Below are positions 51,043-59,097 of a DNA stretch of 64,000 nucleotides, one piece after another. Positions within the stretch are counted from its first letter, which is position 1. The number at the start of each line of letters is the position of its first letter. The notes under the pieces are model-generated. The model did no database searches, was not told where the DNA came from, and was given only the letters and a program-made list of their open reading frames with translations. This stretch comes from Synergistota bacterium (GTDB taxonomy: Bacteria > Synergistota > Synergistia > Synergistales > Synergistaceae). The stretch covers positions 1-64,000 of the forward strand of contig JAEXGR010000007.1 of assembly GCA_023450745.1 (NCBI GenBank). The letters are read 5' to 3'. Made by a program: the position numbers and the translations under genes.

Positions 51043-52209
51043 TTACGCTATTGCCGTGTCGAGCAGATATTCGCCTCTCGCGTAACGGTCCCAATGGAAC
51101 TTTTCAATCGGCAGCGCGGTCTTGCCGAAGAGAATCTGCTCCGCCACCATCTCTCCCGCGACCGGGCCGAACATAAAGCCGCGCGAGCCGGAGACGTTCA
51201 TCCAGAACCCCTTCATCTCCTGGGCCTCGCCGATCACCGGCTGCATGTCCGGCGTGATGTCATACATGCCGGACCACTGCCTGACGACCCTGATGCCCTT
51301 GGTACGCGGCAGGACGTGGTTCATGATCCCCGTCATATGCTCCAGGAAGTCCCAGCTGTCGCCCATCTCATAGTCATTGAAGGGCGCCGCCTCCGCGCGG
51401 TAGCGGTGCGGGCCGCAGCCGGCGATGATCGAACCGTGCGGACGCTGCTGCATATAGAAATCGGGATCGTAGCTCATGAGGAAGGTCGGGCAGACGTTGA
51501 AGTCCACCGGCTCCGTCGCGAAGATCTCATGGCGTTCGCCGTGCACGGGAATGCTGAGCCCCGCCATGGCGGCCACCTTGCCGGACCAGGCGCCGGCGGC
51601 GTTGATCACGATATCCGTATCGATATAGCCCTTACTCGTGCAGACGCCCTTCACCGCGCCGGCGGCCATTTTAAAGCCGGTGACCTCCGTGAATTTCTCG
51701 ATCACGACCCCTTCGCGCTTCGCGGCCTCCTGATGCGCGAAGTTCGTCAGCATCGGGTCGGCGTGTCCGTCGCGTTTGTACCAGTAGAAGCCCTTGACGT
51801 CGTCGACGTTGATTCCGGGGCAGAGCTCGCGCGCGTCGTCATGCGTCAGCATCCGGGAGGGGACGCCGAGGGAATTCTGAAGCGCGATGCATTTCTTGAA
51901 GTTCTCAAGCTGTGCGTCCGAATAGGCCATAAAGAGGTAGCCGTTCTGGTAAAGGCCGATATCCATGCCGAGCTCTTCTTCCAGATGCTCGTATTTCTCG
52001 ATACAGGCTTTGCCGAGTATGATATTCAGCTCGCCGCCCCAGGTGGCTCTGAAGGCCGCGGCGCATCTTCCCGTCGCGCCGGAGGCGACGGTATTCTTTT
52101 CCAGCAGGACGACGTCCTTCATCCCCAGCTTCTTGAGATAATAGGCGGTCGCCATCCCCATCATTCCGCCGCCGATGACTACCGCGTCGGCCGTTCTCTT
52201 CCAGGTCAT
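51043..52209 (-). CDS. FAD-dependent amino-acid oxidase/dehydrogenase subunit (DadA/SoxB/HcnC-like)
   Basis: This 388-residue flavoprotein of the D-amino-acid oxidase fold has the FAD-binding opening DAVVIGGGMMGMATAYYLKKLG, the ATGRCAAAFR region near the flavin, and the closing block VSGSRGFMFGPVAGEMVAEQI. It should be the catalytic subunit that oxidises an amino acid, N-methyl amino acid or opine. It overlaps the BFD-like gene by four bases and ends a five-subunit set resembling hydrogen-cyanide synthase, L-proline dehydrogenase and opine oxidases. The identity of the amino substrate is open. Confidence 0.87.
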   Translation of the reverse strand: MTWKRTADAVVIGGGMMGMATAYYLKKLGMKDVVLLEKNTVASGATGRCAAAFRATWGGELNIILGKACIEKYEHLEEELGMDIGLYQNGYLFMAYSDAQLENFKKCIALQNSLGVPSRMLTHDDARELCPGINVDDVKGFYWYKRDGHADPMLTNFAHQEAAKREGVVIEKFTEVTGFKMAAGAVKGVCTSKGYIDTDIVINAAGAWSGKVAAMAGLSIPVHGERHEIFATEPVDFNVCPTFLMSYDPDFYMQQRPHGSIIAGCGPHRYRAEAAPFNDYEMGDSWDFLEHMTGIMNHVLPRTKGIRVVRQWSGMYDITPDMQPVIGEAQEMKGFWMNVSGSRGFMFGPVAGEMVAEQILFGKTALPIEKFHWDRYARGEYLLDTAIA

Positions 52210-52535
52210 TCGAAGTCCCCTCCTTTAATGTGGGCGGTCAGAGAGCTCTTTATCGGTTTCACGGGCGGGCGGATTGTTCCGGCCGGAATTTCCGCGACCG
52301 GCACTCCCGTCATCCGGGAAATCTCGCGCAGGATAATGTCCCGGCATCCCCGGCCCTGGCAGGGCCCCATCCCCACGCGCAGAAGGCGCTTCAGTTCGTC
52401 AAACGTATCGTAGCCGCGCGGTATCCATTCGCGTAATTCCTTCAGCGTTATCTCCTCGCAGCGGCAAACTACGATATCTTCTTCCATTTTTTCAAAATCT
52501 ACCTTCGAGTGATCGTGACCACAGCAGCAAGACAT
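52206..52535 (-). CDS. BFD-like [2Fe-2S]-binding subunit
   Basis: This 109-residue protein contains a bacterioferritin-associated-ferredoxin fold: VCRCEEITLKELREWI followed by GMGPCQGRGCRDIIL, which gives the CxC and CxxxxC cysteine ligands. In larger relatives this domain is fused to the pyridine-nucleotide subunit; here it is a separate gene. An N-terminal CCCGHDH may bind metal. It directly abuts the ferredoxin gene and overlaps the oxidase gene. Confidence 0.85.
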   Translation of the reverse strand: MSCCCGHDHSKVDFEKMEEDIVVCRCEEITLKELREWIPRGYDTFDELKRLLRVGMGPCQGRGCRDIILREISRMTGVPVAEIPAGTIRPPVKPIKSSLTAHIKGGDFE

Positions 52536-53039
52536 TTACTTCACCACCCTGACCGCACGTACCTGGCCGACATATTCCCTGTCCACGGATACATGCAAAA
52601 CTTTTGTTGAGTCTTTTAAAGGTTCGACGACATTCTCCACGATACCTTCGGCGACGACCTCTCCCACCCGGTTGAGGCAGGAGACCCTGTCCCCCTTCGC
52701 GGGAACGGGAAGCATCTCGTGCGGCATCTTAATCAGAGCCTTTCCCGGCGCGAAGGTGAGGTCGATCACGAAGCAGGCAAGCCCGGGACACTTGGCGACG
52801 CAGAGGCCGCAGCCCGTACACTTGCTGTAGTCGATCTCGGGATTGTCGTTGATGTCGGCGAAGGGCTTCACCGCTCCCGTCGGGCAGCTGGTCCCGCAGG
52901 GGTTGCACGGAATGCGCTGCGGACACTCGATGACGACGAACCCGCCCTTTTTGTTCTCCCATAATTCCTGCGGAGGAAGTACGGCCCCCTTGCACTCGCA
53001 GGTAAGGACGCCGCTGTTAAAGAGTTTTTCATTCTCCAT
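52536..53039 (-). CDS. 4Fe-4S ferredoxin-like subunit of the amino-acid dehydrogenase
   Basis: This 167-residue protein has CPQRIPCNPCGTSCPTGAV and CTGCGLCVAKCPG, giving two [4Fe-4S] sites, and then a beta-rich C-terminal part. It links the flavin subunits to an electron acceptor, as in archaeal L-proline dehydrogenase complexes. Its ATG overlaps the stop of the preceding flavoprotein by one base (TAATG). Confidence 0.85.
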   Translation of the reverse strand: MENEKLFNSGVLTCECKGAVLPPQELWENKKGGFVVIECPQRIPCNPCGTSCPTGAVKPFADINDNPEIDYSKCTGCGLCVAKCPGLACFVIDLTFAPGKALIKMPHEMLPVPAKGDRVSCLNRVGEVVAEGIVENVVEPLKDSTKVLHVSVDREYVGQVRAVRVVK

Positions 53040-54130
53040 TAGTTATCACCCCAGTCTGCAACTTGAGCCAACGCAAGGCCGCTGCGAATCTTTTCGCCGG
53101 CTTCGCCCCTGCGCAGAGAATTGAGACGCTCCTGATACTCGCCGAATTTATCCTGATCGACCGCAAAGCCCAGCGCCTCCGCGGCGGCCAGTCCCGCGAT
53201 GCGCCCCTCAACCATCGCGGCGCTCGCCTCTTCAATTCCGGCCGCGTCGCCCGCGATCCAAATGTCGGGGTGGCTGGTGCGCAGCTTGGGATCGCGCATC
53301 GGCACGTGGCCGCAAAGCTGCGGGATAAACTTCATATCGCAGCCCGCCTGCCAGAGCATCTCGTTCGTCGGCGTAAGCCCGACGGCGAGGCAGATCACGT
53401 CGCATTCCACATGGGAAAGCTCGCCGGTGTCAATATTCTGAATCACCGCGCCGTCGACGATCTCCGTCCCCAGCGCCGCTTTGATCGTGTGCCTCAGAAG
53501 GATGGGAACCCCAAGGCGGCGAATCTTCGCGGCGTGCACCCAGTAGCCGCCGATCTTCGGCAGCGCTTCAAGCACGGCGGCGATCTCCACGCCCGCCTGC
53601 ATCAGCTGATAGCTGACGATGAGGCCGATATTTCCCGCGCCGATCATCAAAACCCGCTTGCCGGGAACGACGCCGTAAACGTTCATCAGCGTCTGCACCG
53701 CGCCCGCGCCGTAAACGCCGGGGATATCGTTGTTAGGGAAGGGGATGATGCGCTCCTGCGCGCCGGTGGCCATGACCATCTTCTTGGGCTTAATCTTGAG
53801 GTACTCCTCTTCGCCCTTCATCACGGTGACGATGCCGTCGTTTTTGTAATAACCGACCGCGGCCGTGTTCGTATAAGCCTCGACCCTGTCGCCGCATTCC
53901 CTGATTTCATTTAAAATAATGTCCGCAATCTTATAGCCGCGCGTTCCGGCGTGTTCGTCCTTGCTGCCGAAAAACTTATGCGTCTGTTTGACGAGCTGCC
54001 CTCCGAGATGAAGGTCGCTTTCGAGGACCGTGACCTTCGCTCCGCAAGAGGCCGCCTCCGCCGCCGCGCACAGTCCGGCCGCGCCGCCGCCTACAACAAG
54101 AAGATCCGTGGTTTTTATTTCAGCCATCAC
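53039..54130 (-). CDS. FAD/NAD(P)-binding subunit (HcnB/OoxA-like)
   Basis: This 363-residue pyridine-nucleotide-disulfide-type protein has the FAD loop LLVVGGGAAGLCAAAEAASCGAKVTVLE, the second nucleotide site RVLMIGAGNIGLIVSYQLMQAGVE and the flavin-closing IWIAGDAAGIEEASAAMVEGRIAGL. It lacks the redox CxxC of thioredoxin reductase, as is usual for the alpha subunits of hydrogen-cyanide synthase, octopine oxidase and dye-linked proline dehydrogenase. It begins immediately after the 2Fe-2S subunit stop. Confidence 0.88.
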   Translation of the reverse strand: MMAEIKTTDLLVVGGGAAGLCAAAEAASCGAKVTVLESDLHLGGQLVKQTHKFFGSKDEHAGTRGYKIADIILNEIRECGDRVEAYTNTAAVGYYKNDGIVTVMKGEEEYLKIKPKKMVMATGAQERIIPFPNNDIPGVYGAGAVQTLMNVYGVVPGKRVLMIGAGNIGLIVSYQLMQAGVEIAAVLEALPKIGGYWVHAAKIRRLGVPILLRHTIKAALGTEIVDGAVIQNIDTGELSHVECDVICLAVGLTPTNEMLWQAGCDMKFIPQLCGHVPMRDPKLRTSHPDIWIAGDAAGIEEASAAMVEGRIAGLAAAEALGFAVDQDKFGEYQERLNSLRRGEAGEKIRSGLALAQVADWGDN

Positions 54131-54454
54131 CTAAGCCTCCTCTTTCATCGGGATCGCGCCCTTGCCCTTCTGGGTCTCGACCTTCATTCCCTCTCTGAGA
54201 GGAGTGACGCATGTCCTGACATTAGGAACACCGTCTACCACCATAAAACAGGAACTGCACTTGCCGATCGCGCAGAAGAATCCGCGCGGGCGTTCCATTT
54301 CAGGCGTTACTCTGTAAATGTAGACCTCGTTCGCATGCAGAGCCATCGCAATCGGTTCGCCCTCAAATCCTTCCAGTTCTTTGCCGTCGAAGCAGAACTT
54401 GACCTTCTTCCCGTGCTGGTATTGCAATACGGGATGCTGACTTATTAGCTGCAC
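54131..54454 (-). CDS. 2Fe-2S subunit (HcnA/OoxC-like)
   Basis: This 107-residue ferredoxin-fold protein has the motif CAIGKCSSC and a fourth cysteine in VRTC for a plant-type [2Fe-2S] cluster. The middle HANEVYIYRVT and PRGFFCAIG blocks are typical of the gamma subunit of hydrogen-cyanide synthase and D-hydroxyproline or proline dehydrogenases. It is the first enzyme gene of the operon, 82 bases after the SSS transporter gene. Confidence 0.88.
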   Translation of the reverse strand: MQLISQHPVLQYQHGKKVKFCFDGKELEGFEGEPIAMALHANEVYIYRVTPEMERPRGFFCAIGKCSSCFMVVDGVPNVRTCVTPLREGMKVETQKGKGAIPMKEEA

Positions 54455-54536
54455 TTACCTCACTCTCCTTATTTCTTATTTATCTTTCTTTTTCTATTTA
54501 CTGCTTTATAACTTACCCTCTTTGAGCGGGATGTTA

Positions 54537-56012
54537 TTAATAGAAGACGCTTCCTTCTTTCTTATAGGTCATCATCGTAACGACATAGGCGGTAATGATC
54601 GCCGGCACCAGCCCCGCGATGCGGGAATCAATCAGCGCCTGCATCGGAGACAGATGCCAGCAGATCGTGCCGATAAAGCCGATGATCATGGTCCACAGCG
54701 CCGCGGTTCCCGTATATTTCTTCCAGAAGATACTAGCGCAGGTCACGACCGCGAAGGGGTTTCCGAGAGCGGCCCAGGCAAAGGCAACGATGTTATAGAC
54801 CATTTTCGATGGCAGGATGAAAGCCAGCACCAGCGCGCAGCCGCCGACCACGAGCATCGTGCAGCGTGAAATGAAGAGCGATTTTTTATAAGAAATCTGC
54901 TTACCTTTCAAAAATACCGGTTTGAGGATATTTTCCGTAAATTCAGAAGCGGTGACGAGAAGCATAGAATCCGCCGTGGAGATCATCGCCGCGATTGCAC
55001 TGACGATAAATACGGCCGCGATCAAGGGCGGGAAAAGCCGCATCATGACGATTGGCATTATCTGTTCGGCATCAGTAATGCCGTTGGGGCCATACATGGC
55101 AAGCCCGATAACGCCGATCAGCATGGCGCCGAGATAGCCGAAAAAGGTCCAGGTGATAGCGATGTTGCGTCCCACACGCCAGTTATGCTCGTCTTTCATG
55201 GCCATAAACTTCGTAGTCAGATGAGGCAGGCCGCCAAGATAGGCAAAGACCCACGCGAAGTTATTGGCAATCATAAAGCCGGCCGCTACCCCCGTGAGTC
55301 CGCCGGTCAAACTTAGATGCGTAGGGCTGGCAAGCCGCAGCGCATCGACGATCGAATGCTGCCAGACGTCCGGCGCGTCTGCGATATACCATAATCCATA
55401 AATTGGAGCGACGACAAGCGCGCTGATCATGAGGATCGACTGGATACAGTCAGCATAGACCACGCTGTTAAAACCTCCGTAAACCGCGTATGGCAGAATA
55501 ATCGCAAGGAAAAGAAAGACGCCGATCGTCTCAGGCAAACCGAAAAGGCTGTTAAGCGTCTTGCTGCCGCCGATCAGCTGTGCGTCGATGTAAAAGGCGA
55601 AGAGAAAAATGACGATAAAACTGCCAACGACCCTCACCGCCGTTACCGCCTTGCTGCCCTTATGCCTTTTTGCGATCCAATCAACATACGTTTCGGCGTC
55701 ATACTTCTCCGCCTCTTCACGCATTTTTTTCGCAATGATCGTCCACGCGAGAATATTACCTAATAACAACCCGAGTGCCACCCAGATGGAAATAAGCCCG
55801 TACATAAAAGCAAACCCCGGCAGACCAACCAATGTCCAGGCCGATTCGGCGGCCGCCCTTTCAGACAACGCCGCTACCCAACCTGGAACAGAACGGCCTC
55901 CCAGGTTAAAGTCCGAACTGCTCTGTGTATTCCGCCCATGAAAAATCCCATACCCCAGAAGCCCTCCGACAAAAACAATCAACACCGTAAGCTTCACCGC
56001 AAAGTCTGACAT
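54537..56012 (-). CDS. Sodium:solute symporter (SSS family, PutP-like)
   Basis: This 491-residue carrier of about thirteen spans has the family segments GGRSVPGWVAALSERAAAESAWTLVGLPGFAF and FIVSAIAAMISTADSMLLVTASEFTENI. SSS members import proline, pantothenate, sugars or short acids with Na+. Its place directly upstream of the five dehydrogenase subunits makes an amino acid such as proline, hydroxyproline or sarcosine the likely cargo. It diverges from the RpiR gene at 56309, with a palindrome between them. Confidence 0.88.
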   Translation of the reverse strand: MSDFAVKLTVLIVFVGGLLGYGIFHGRNTQSSSDFNLGGRSVPGWVAALSERAAAESAWTLVGLPGFAFMYGLISIWVALGLLLGNILAWTIIAKKMREEAEKYDAETYVDWIAKRHKGSKAVTAVRVVGSFIVIFLFAFYIDAQLIGGSKTLNSLFGLPETIGVFLFLAIILPYAVYGGFNSVVYADCIQSILMISALVVAPIYGLWYIADAPDVWQHSIVDALRLASPTHLSLTGGLTGVAAGFMIANNFAWVFAYLGGLPHLTTKFMAMKDEHNWRVGRNIAITWTFFGYLGAMLIGVIGLAMYGPNGITDAEQIMPIVMMRLFPPLIAAVFIVSAIAAMISTADSMLLVTASEFTENILKPVFLKGKQISYKKSLFISRCTMLVVGGCALVLAFILPSKMVYNIVAFAWAALGNPFAVVTCASIFWKKYTGTAALWTMIIGFIGTICWHLSPMQALIDSRIAGLVPAIITAYVVTMMTYKKEGSVFY

Positions 56013-56112
56013 ACCAACGCTCTCCCCCTTATTGTTTTATGTCGCTGAGCAAAAAGCGACAAAAAAGTAATAACAAGCCCTTGAAATTTACAAGGCAAAA
56101 AAATATTTATAA

Positions 56113-56137
56113 ATTACATAAATAAGATATATGTAAT
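56113..56137. promoter_or_regulatory. Palindromic operator candidate in the SSS/RpiR divergent region
   Basis: ATTACATA (56113-56120) and TATGTAAT (56130-56137) form a perfect 8-bp inverted repeat with a 9-base spacer. The right arm in context, atatatgtaataa, recurs upstream of the NSS gene at 59032. Confidence 0.5.
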
Positions 56138-56308
56138 AATTATTTTATTTTCTATAAAAAAGAATCTGTAAAATGTACAAGGTTAATTTAATACATCTTA
56201 TGAAGATTGTCAATCTATTTTTTAAAAAAGAGAAGAATATTTTTCTTTGTTATGTATATCTGTGTCTTTTTATGATATATTCTTGCACACAAGTTAGGAG
56301 TGATACTG

Positions 56309-57232
56309 ATGAACAACGAACTTTCACTACTCCAAAAAATCGCCGGGAGGGCAAAGGATTTGTCTCCCAAGCAGCTGATACTGGCCCATTATTTGGAGAA
56401 TAATTACACTGGTCTGGCCTACACTACGATGACGGAACTCGCCAGATCCGCCGGCGTCAGCGAGACGACGGTGGTGCGTTTCGTCTCCCGCCTGGGATAT
56501 AAGGGATTCCCGGAATTCATGACCGCGCTTCGCGCGGAGCTGAGCACGCAGCAAAAGGCCGCGTCTCAGATGAAGGCCTTCGACATCAGCGCGGGACAAT
56601 ATACATTTCCCCAGGACATCTGCAAGGCGATCTTCACCATGGAGATGCAGGTCATGACGGACACCCTTGCCAATATAAACAACGACGATTTTCAACGCGC
56701 CGTCGATATGATATACAACGCTCCCAAGGTGCTTCTCGTCGGCTGCGGCGCGAACACCTGCTGCGTAAGGGCGATGCACTTCGCCCTCCAGGTGATAAAG
56801 TCGGATATTTACGCGGCGGAAAAGCTGGGGCTCACGGAAGAGTCGCTGATCCGCTCGATAAAAGACAACGCCGTATGCGTGGCTTTCACAACCCCGCGCT
56901 ACCCCACGGAGACGCAAAAGCTCATTAAGATCGTCAGTGACAACAATATCCCCATCATCGGCGTCTCCAATTCCCTGCTCTCGCCGGTCGTTCCCTATTG
57001 CAAAGTATTTTTACAGGTGCCGGAGAAATACATCACCTACATAGACTCCAACGCGCCATACATGGCGCTGATCCACGCCCTGACATTTGGAGTTTGTCTA
57101 AGGAATAAAAAAACGGCCAGGAAAAACACCGAAAAATATAACGCCTTTGTCCGCGGAACAGATTACTATGTTAATAAGGACGAAGAGCTTGTAGAGATAG
57201 AGGAAAAAATCCTAGACCCGCATAATGGGTAG
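56309..57232 (+). CDS. RpiR-family transcription regulator with SIS domain
   Basis: This 307-residue regulator has an N-terminal RpiR helix-turn-helix (about 20-80, YTTMTELARSAGVSETTVVRFVSRLGYKGFPEFM) and a SIS domain (about 125-255, KVLLVGCGANTCCVRAMHFALQVI and AFTTPRYPTETQKLIKIVSDNN). The serine pair typical of sugar-phosphate-binding SIS domains (SxSG) is TTPR here, so the ligand may not be a phosphosugar. I choose ATG 56309 with AGGAG eight bases upstream; a GTG at 56300 lies in that site. It probably controls the divergent SSS/dehydrogenase operon and perhaps the convergent NSS gene. Confidence 0.87.
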   Translation: MNNELSLLQKIAGRAKDLSPKQLILAHYLENNYTGLAYTTMTELARSAGVSETTVVRFVSRLGYKGFPEFMTALRAELSTQQKAASQMKAFDISAGQYTFPQDICKAIFTMEMQVMTDTLANINNDDFQRAVDMIYNAPKVLLVGCGANTCCVRAMHFALQVIKSDIYAAEKLGLTEESLIRSIKDNAVCVAFTTPRYPTETQKLIKIVSDNNIPIIGVSNSLLSPVVPYCKVFLQVPEKYITYIDSNAPYMALIHALTFGVCLRNKKTARKNTEKYNAFVRGTDYYVNKDEELVEIEEKILDPHNG

Positions 57233-57254
57233 AAGACGCCGGCGCCAAAAAGAG

Positions 57255-57301
57255 AAAACCGCCCGTAAGGTATCGCCGAATACCTTACGGGCGGTTTTTA
57301 T
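57255..57301 (+). terminator. Terminator of the RpiR gene
   Basis: A 19-bp perfect stem (57255-57273 with 57280-57298) has a 6-base loop and TTTT within its right arm followed by TTA. It may also act for the opposite strand. Confidence 0.85.
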
Positions 57302-57387
57302 TCGTTTGAGATAATGATGGCACGGCAGCCGATTAAGGCGCAGGGGACCCAGGACTTGCGTATCCCAGGGCTGCGCCTTTTCAAAAC

Positions 57388-57410
57388 AAAGTAGGGGGAG
57401 AGCCTACTTT
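57388..57410 (-). terminator. Terminator of the NSS transporter operon
   Basis: AAAGTAGG (57388-57395) and CCTACTTT (57403-57410) pair over a 7-base loop, and on the minus strand the sequence continues GTTTTG. The stem overlaps the stop codon of the 29-residue gene. Confidence 0.65.
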
Positions 57411-57493
57411 TGACTGGAAGCCGCTTTCCACAGGAGGTAAATATTGAACCCCCACACCGCGCTCAGCAGGACTAGCGCGTTAATTTTCCACAT
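57404..57493 (-). CDS. 29-residue single-span protein, probable small subunit of the NSS transporter
   Basis: This tiny gene is easily missed. The ATG at 57493 lies 14 bases inside the end of the NSS gene in another frame. It is preceded by a strong GGAGGTGG ribosome site, itself within the NSS coding sequence. The protein, MWKINALVLLSAVW then GFNIYLLWKAASSQK, has one hydrophobic helix and a basic tail. Small single-span partners of this kind occur next to bacterial NSS carriers (for example MetS beside MetP). The match in place, size and shape supports the call, although no homology search was possible. Confidence 0.75.
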   Translation of the reverse strand: MWKINALVLLSAVWGFNIYLLWKAASSQK

Positions 57494-59009
57494 TTACCGC
57501 CACCTCCTCTTCTTCCTCGCCGCAAACGTTATCGTTGAAATGCTGCTGGACCCGCGCCCCTCGACTCATGAGCTTGGCGACAAAACCATTGGTTGCGAAG
57601 GCCACGACGAACATAAAGGCCCACTGGTAAAGCAATGTCCCGAATGAGTAGGTGTACTTTGAGACCGGCAGCCACCGCATCCATTCCCCGGGATAGCTCT
57701 GAATCGTTGAATAGGCCCACATGCCCATAATCGCGACAAAAAGGAATGGCACGAGATAGATGTTCTTAAAGATATAGGGCACATTCAAATCCGAGCATGG
57801 CCCGATGTTCTCGTCCCATATTTTCCCCAGCCCAATCTTGATCGCCGCCACCGCCAACAGCAGGCCGCTGATAAGGACGCCGACGCCGTAGACCCAGTCC
57901 TGATTGTTGAGGAAGTTGATGTCGAGAGCGGAGGGAATCCCCAACACCAGGAGGACTATTCCCGCGTAGGCGATCGCCTTTTTCCTCTCGACCCCCGCGT
58001 CTTGGATGATGCGCGTCGTCATCTCCACCATAGAGATCGACGACGTGTAGGCCGCGATAACAAGGGCGAGGAAGAACATGATGCTCAAATACCTTCCGCC
58101 GGTGATTACGGTGAAGAGCTTTGTCAAATGTATGAAGGTCATGCCGGTATTGCCGGAGGCGATAGCCCCCATCGGATCTGGAGAGAGGGCGAATATCGTC
58201 GGCACGACGGTCATACCGCAGAGCAGCGCCGCGGAGGTTACCGAGAACGGCACTAGCGTGCAATTGAGGCTGATATCCTCGTCTTTACTCATGTAAATGG
58301 CGTAAGAGTGCATCAGGCCAAGCCCCGGAGCGGCTTGCCAGACGCACTGGGTAAAGGCTTCCAGCCACATGGTTGGGTTTTTGAAAGCAGCCCAATCGTC
58401 AAGGAAGAGATACTTGATACCCTCTGTGCCGTTGGGCAGGGTAATGGCGCGGATCATCAGCGCCACAATCAATACGAGCCACAAGGGCATAACTACTTTA
58501 CTAAGCTTCTCTATCCCGCTCGAATCGCCCTTGTAGATGATTCCGACACAGGCGGCCAGGCCGATCAGCCACCAGATAACCATATTGTAGCTGCCGGTAG
58601 AAAATTGAATCCACAGAGCGTCGGTGTCGACGCCGGTCGTTATCGTTCCCATCACCGCATAGGCGAGATACCGTATCGTCCACCCGAAGACGACTATATA
58701 GTAAGCCGTAAGAAATACCGTTATCCAGGCATAACAGGTGCCAAGCCAGGTAAACTTTTTACCGATCGTTTTAGTGATAGACGCTATCAGGCCAACGCGC
58801 GTGGTTTTGCCCAGATAGGCCTCAAACATCAGAATTGGAATGCTCCATGTAAATAACGCGATGATCAAAGCAATCATGAAGGGCATGCCGCCATACATCG
58901 CCGCAACACGCGGAAAGCGCCACATAGCGCCCGTCCCGATCGTCATGCCGATTGCGGAAATAATAAACCCCCATCTAGACCCCCACGATTGGGTTTCATT
59001 TGTACTCAT
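57480..59009 (-). CDS. Neurotransmitter:sodium symporter (NSS) family amino-acid transporter
   Basis: This 509-residue carrier of the LeuT fold has the substrate and Na1/Na2 region IGMTIGTGAMWRFPRVAAMYGG and later TSSISMVEMTTRIIQDAG. Bacterial members import amino acids such as alanine, methionine, tyrosine or tryptophan with Na+. Twelve spans are expected. The glutamate-rich C-terminus (CGEEEEEVAVNVEN) is cytoplasmic. It forms a small operon with the 29-residue partner and is followed by a hairpin. Confidence 0.9.
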   Translation of the reverse strand: MSTNETQSWGSRWGFIISAIGMTIGTGAMWRFPRVAAMYGGMPFMIALIIALFTWSIPILMFEAYLGKTTRVGLIASITKTIGKKFTWLGTCYAWITVFLTAYYIVVFGWTIRYLAYAVMGTITTGVDTDALWIQFSTGSYNMVIWWLIGLAACVGIIYKGDSSGIEKLSKVVMPLWLVLIVALMIRAITLPNGTEGIKYLFLDDWAAFKNPTMWLEAFTQCVWQAAPGLGLMHSYAIYMSKDEDISLNCTLVPFSVTSAALLCGMTVVPTIFALSPDPMGAIASGNTGMTFIHLTKLFTVITGGRYLSIMFFLALVIAAYTSSISMVEMTTRIIQDAGVERKKAIAYAGIVLLVLGIPSALDINFLNNQDWVYGVGVLISGLLLAVAAIKIGLGKIWDENIGPCSDLNVPYIFKNIYLVPFLFVAIMGMWAYSTIQSYPGEWMRWLPVSKYTYSFGTLLYQWAFMFVVAFATNGFVAKLMSRGARVQQHFNDNVCGEEEEEVAVNVEN

Positions 59010-59031
59010 GCAAATTCACTCCTTCCAATGA

Positions 59032-59044
59032 ATATATGTAATAA
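59032..59044. promoter_or_regulatory. Copy of the atatatgtaataa motif upstream of the NSS gene
   Basis: The 13 bases match those at the right arm of the palindrome at 56113-56137. It sits just upstream of the NSS start and could be a half-site for the RpiR protein at 56309. Confidence 0.35.
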
Positions 59045-59097
59045 AATTTGGGAGGAGGACGCCTCCTCCCAACGCTAAAAATCGAAAGACAGCGCCG

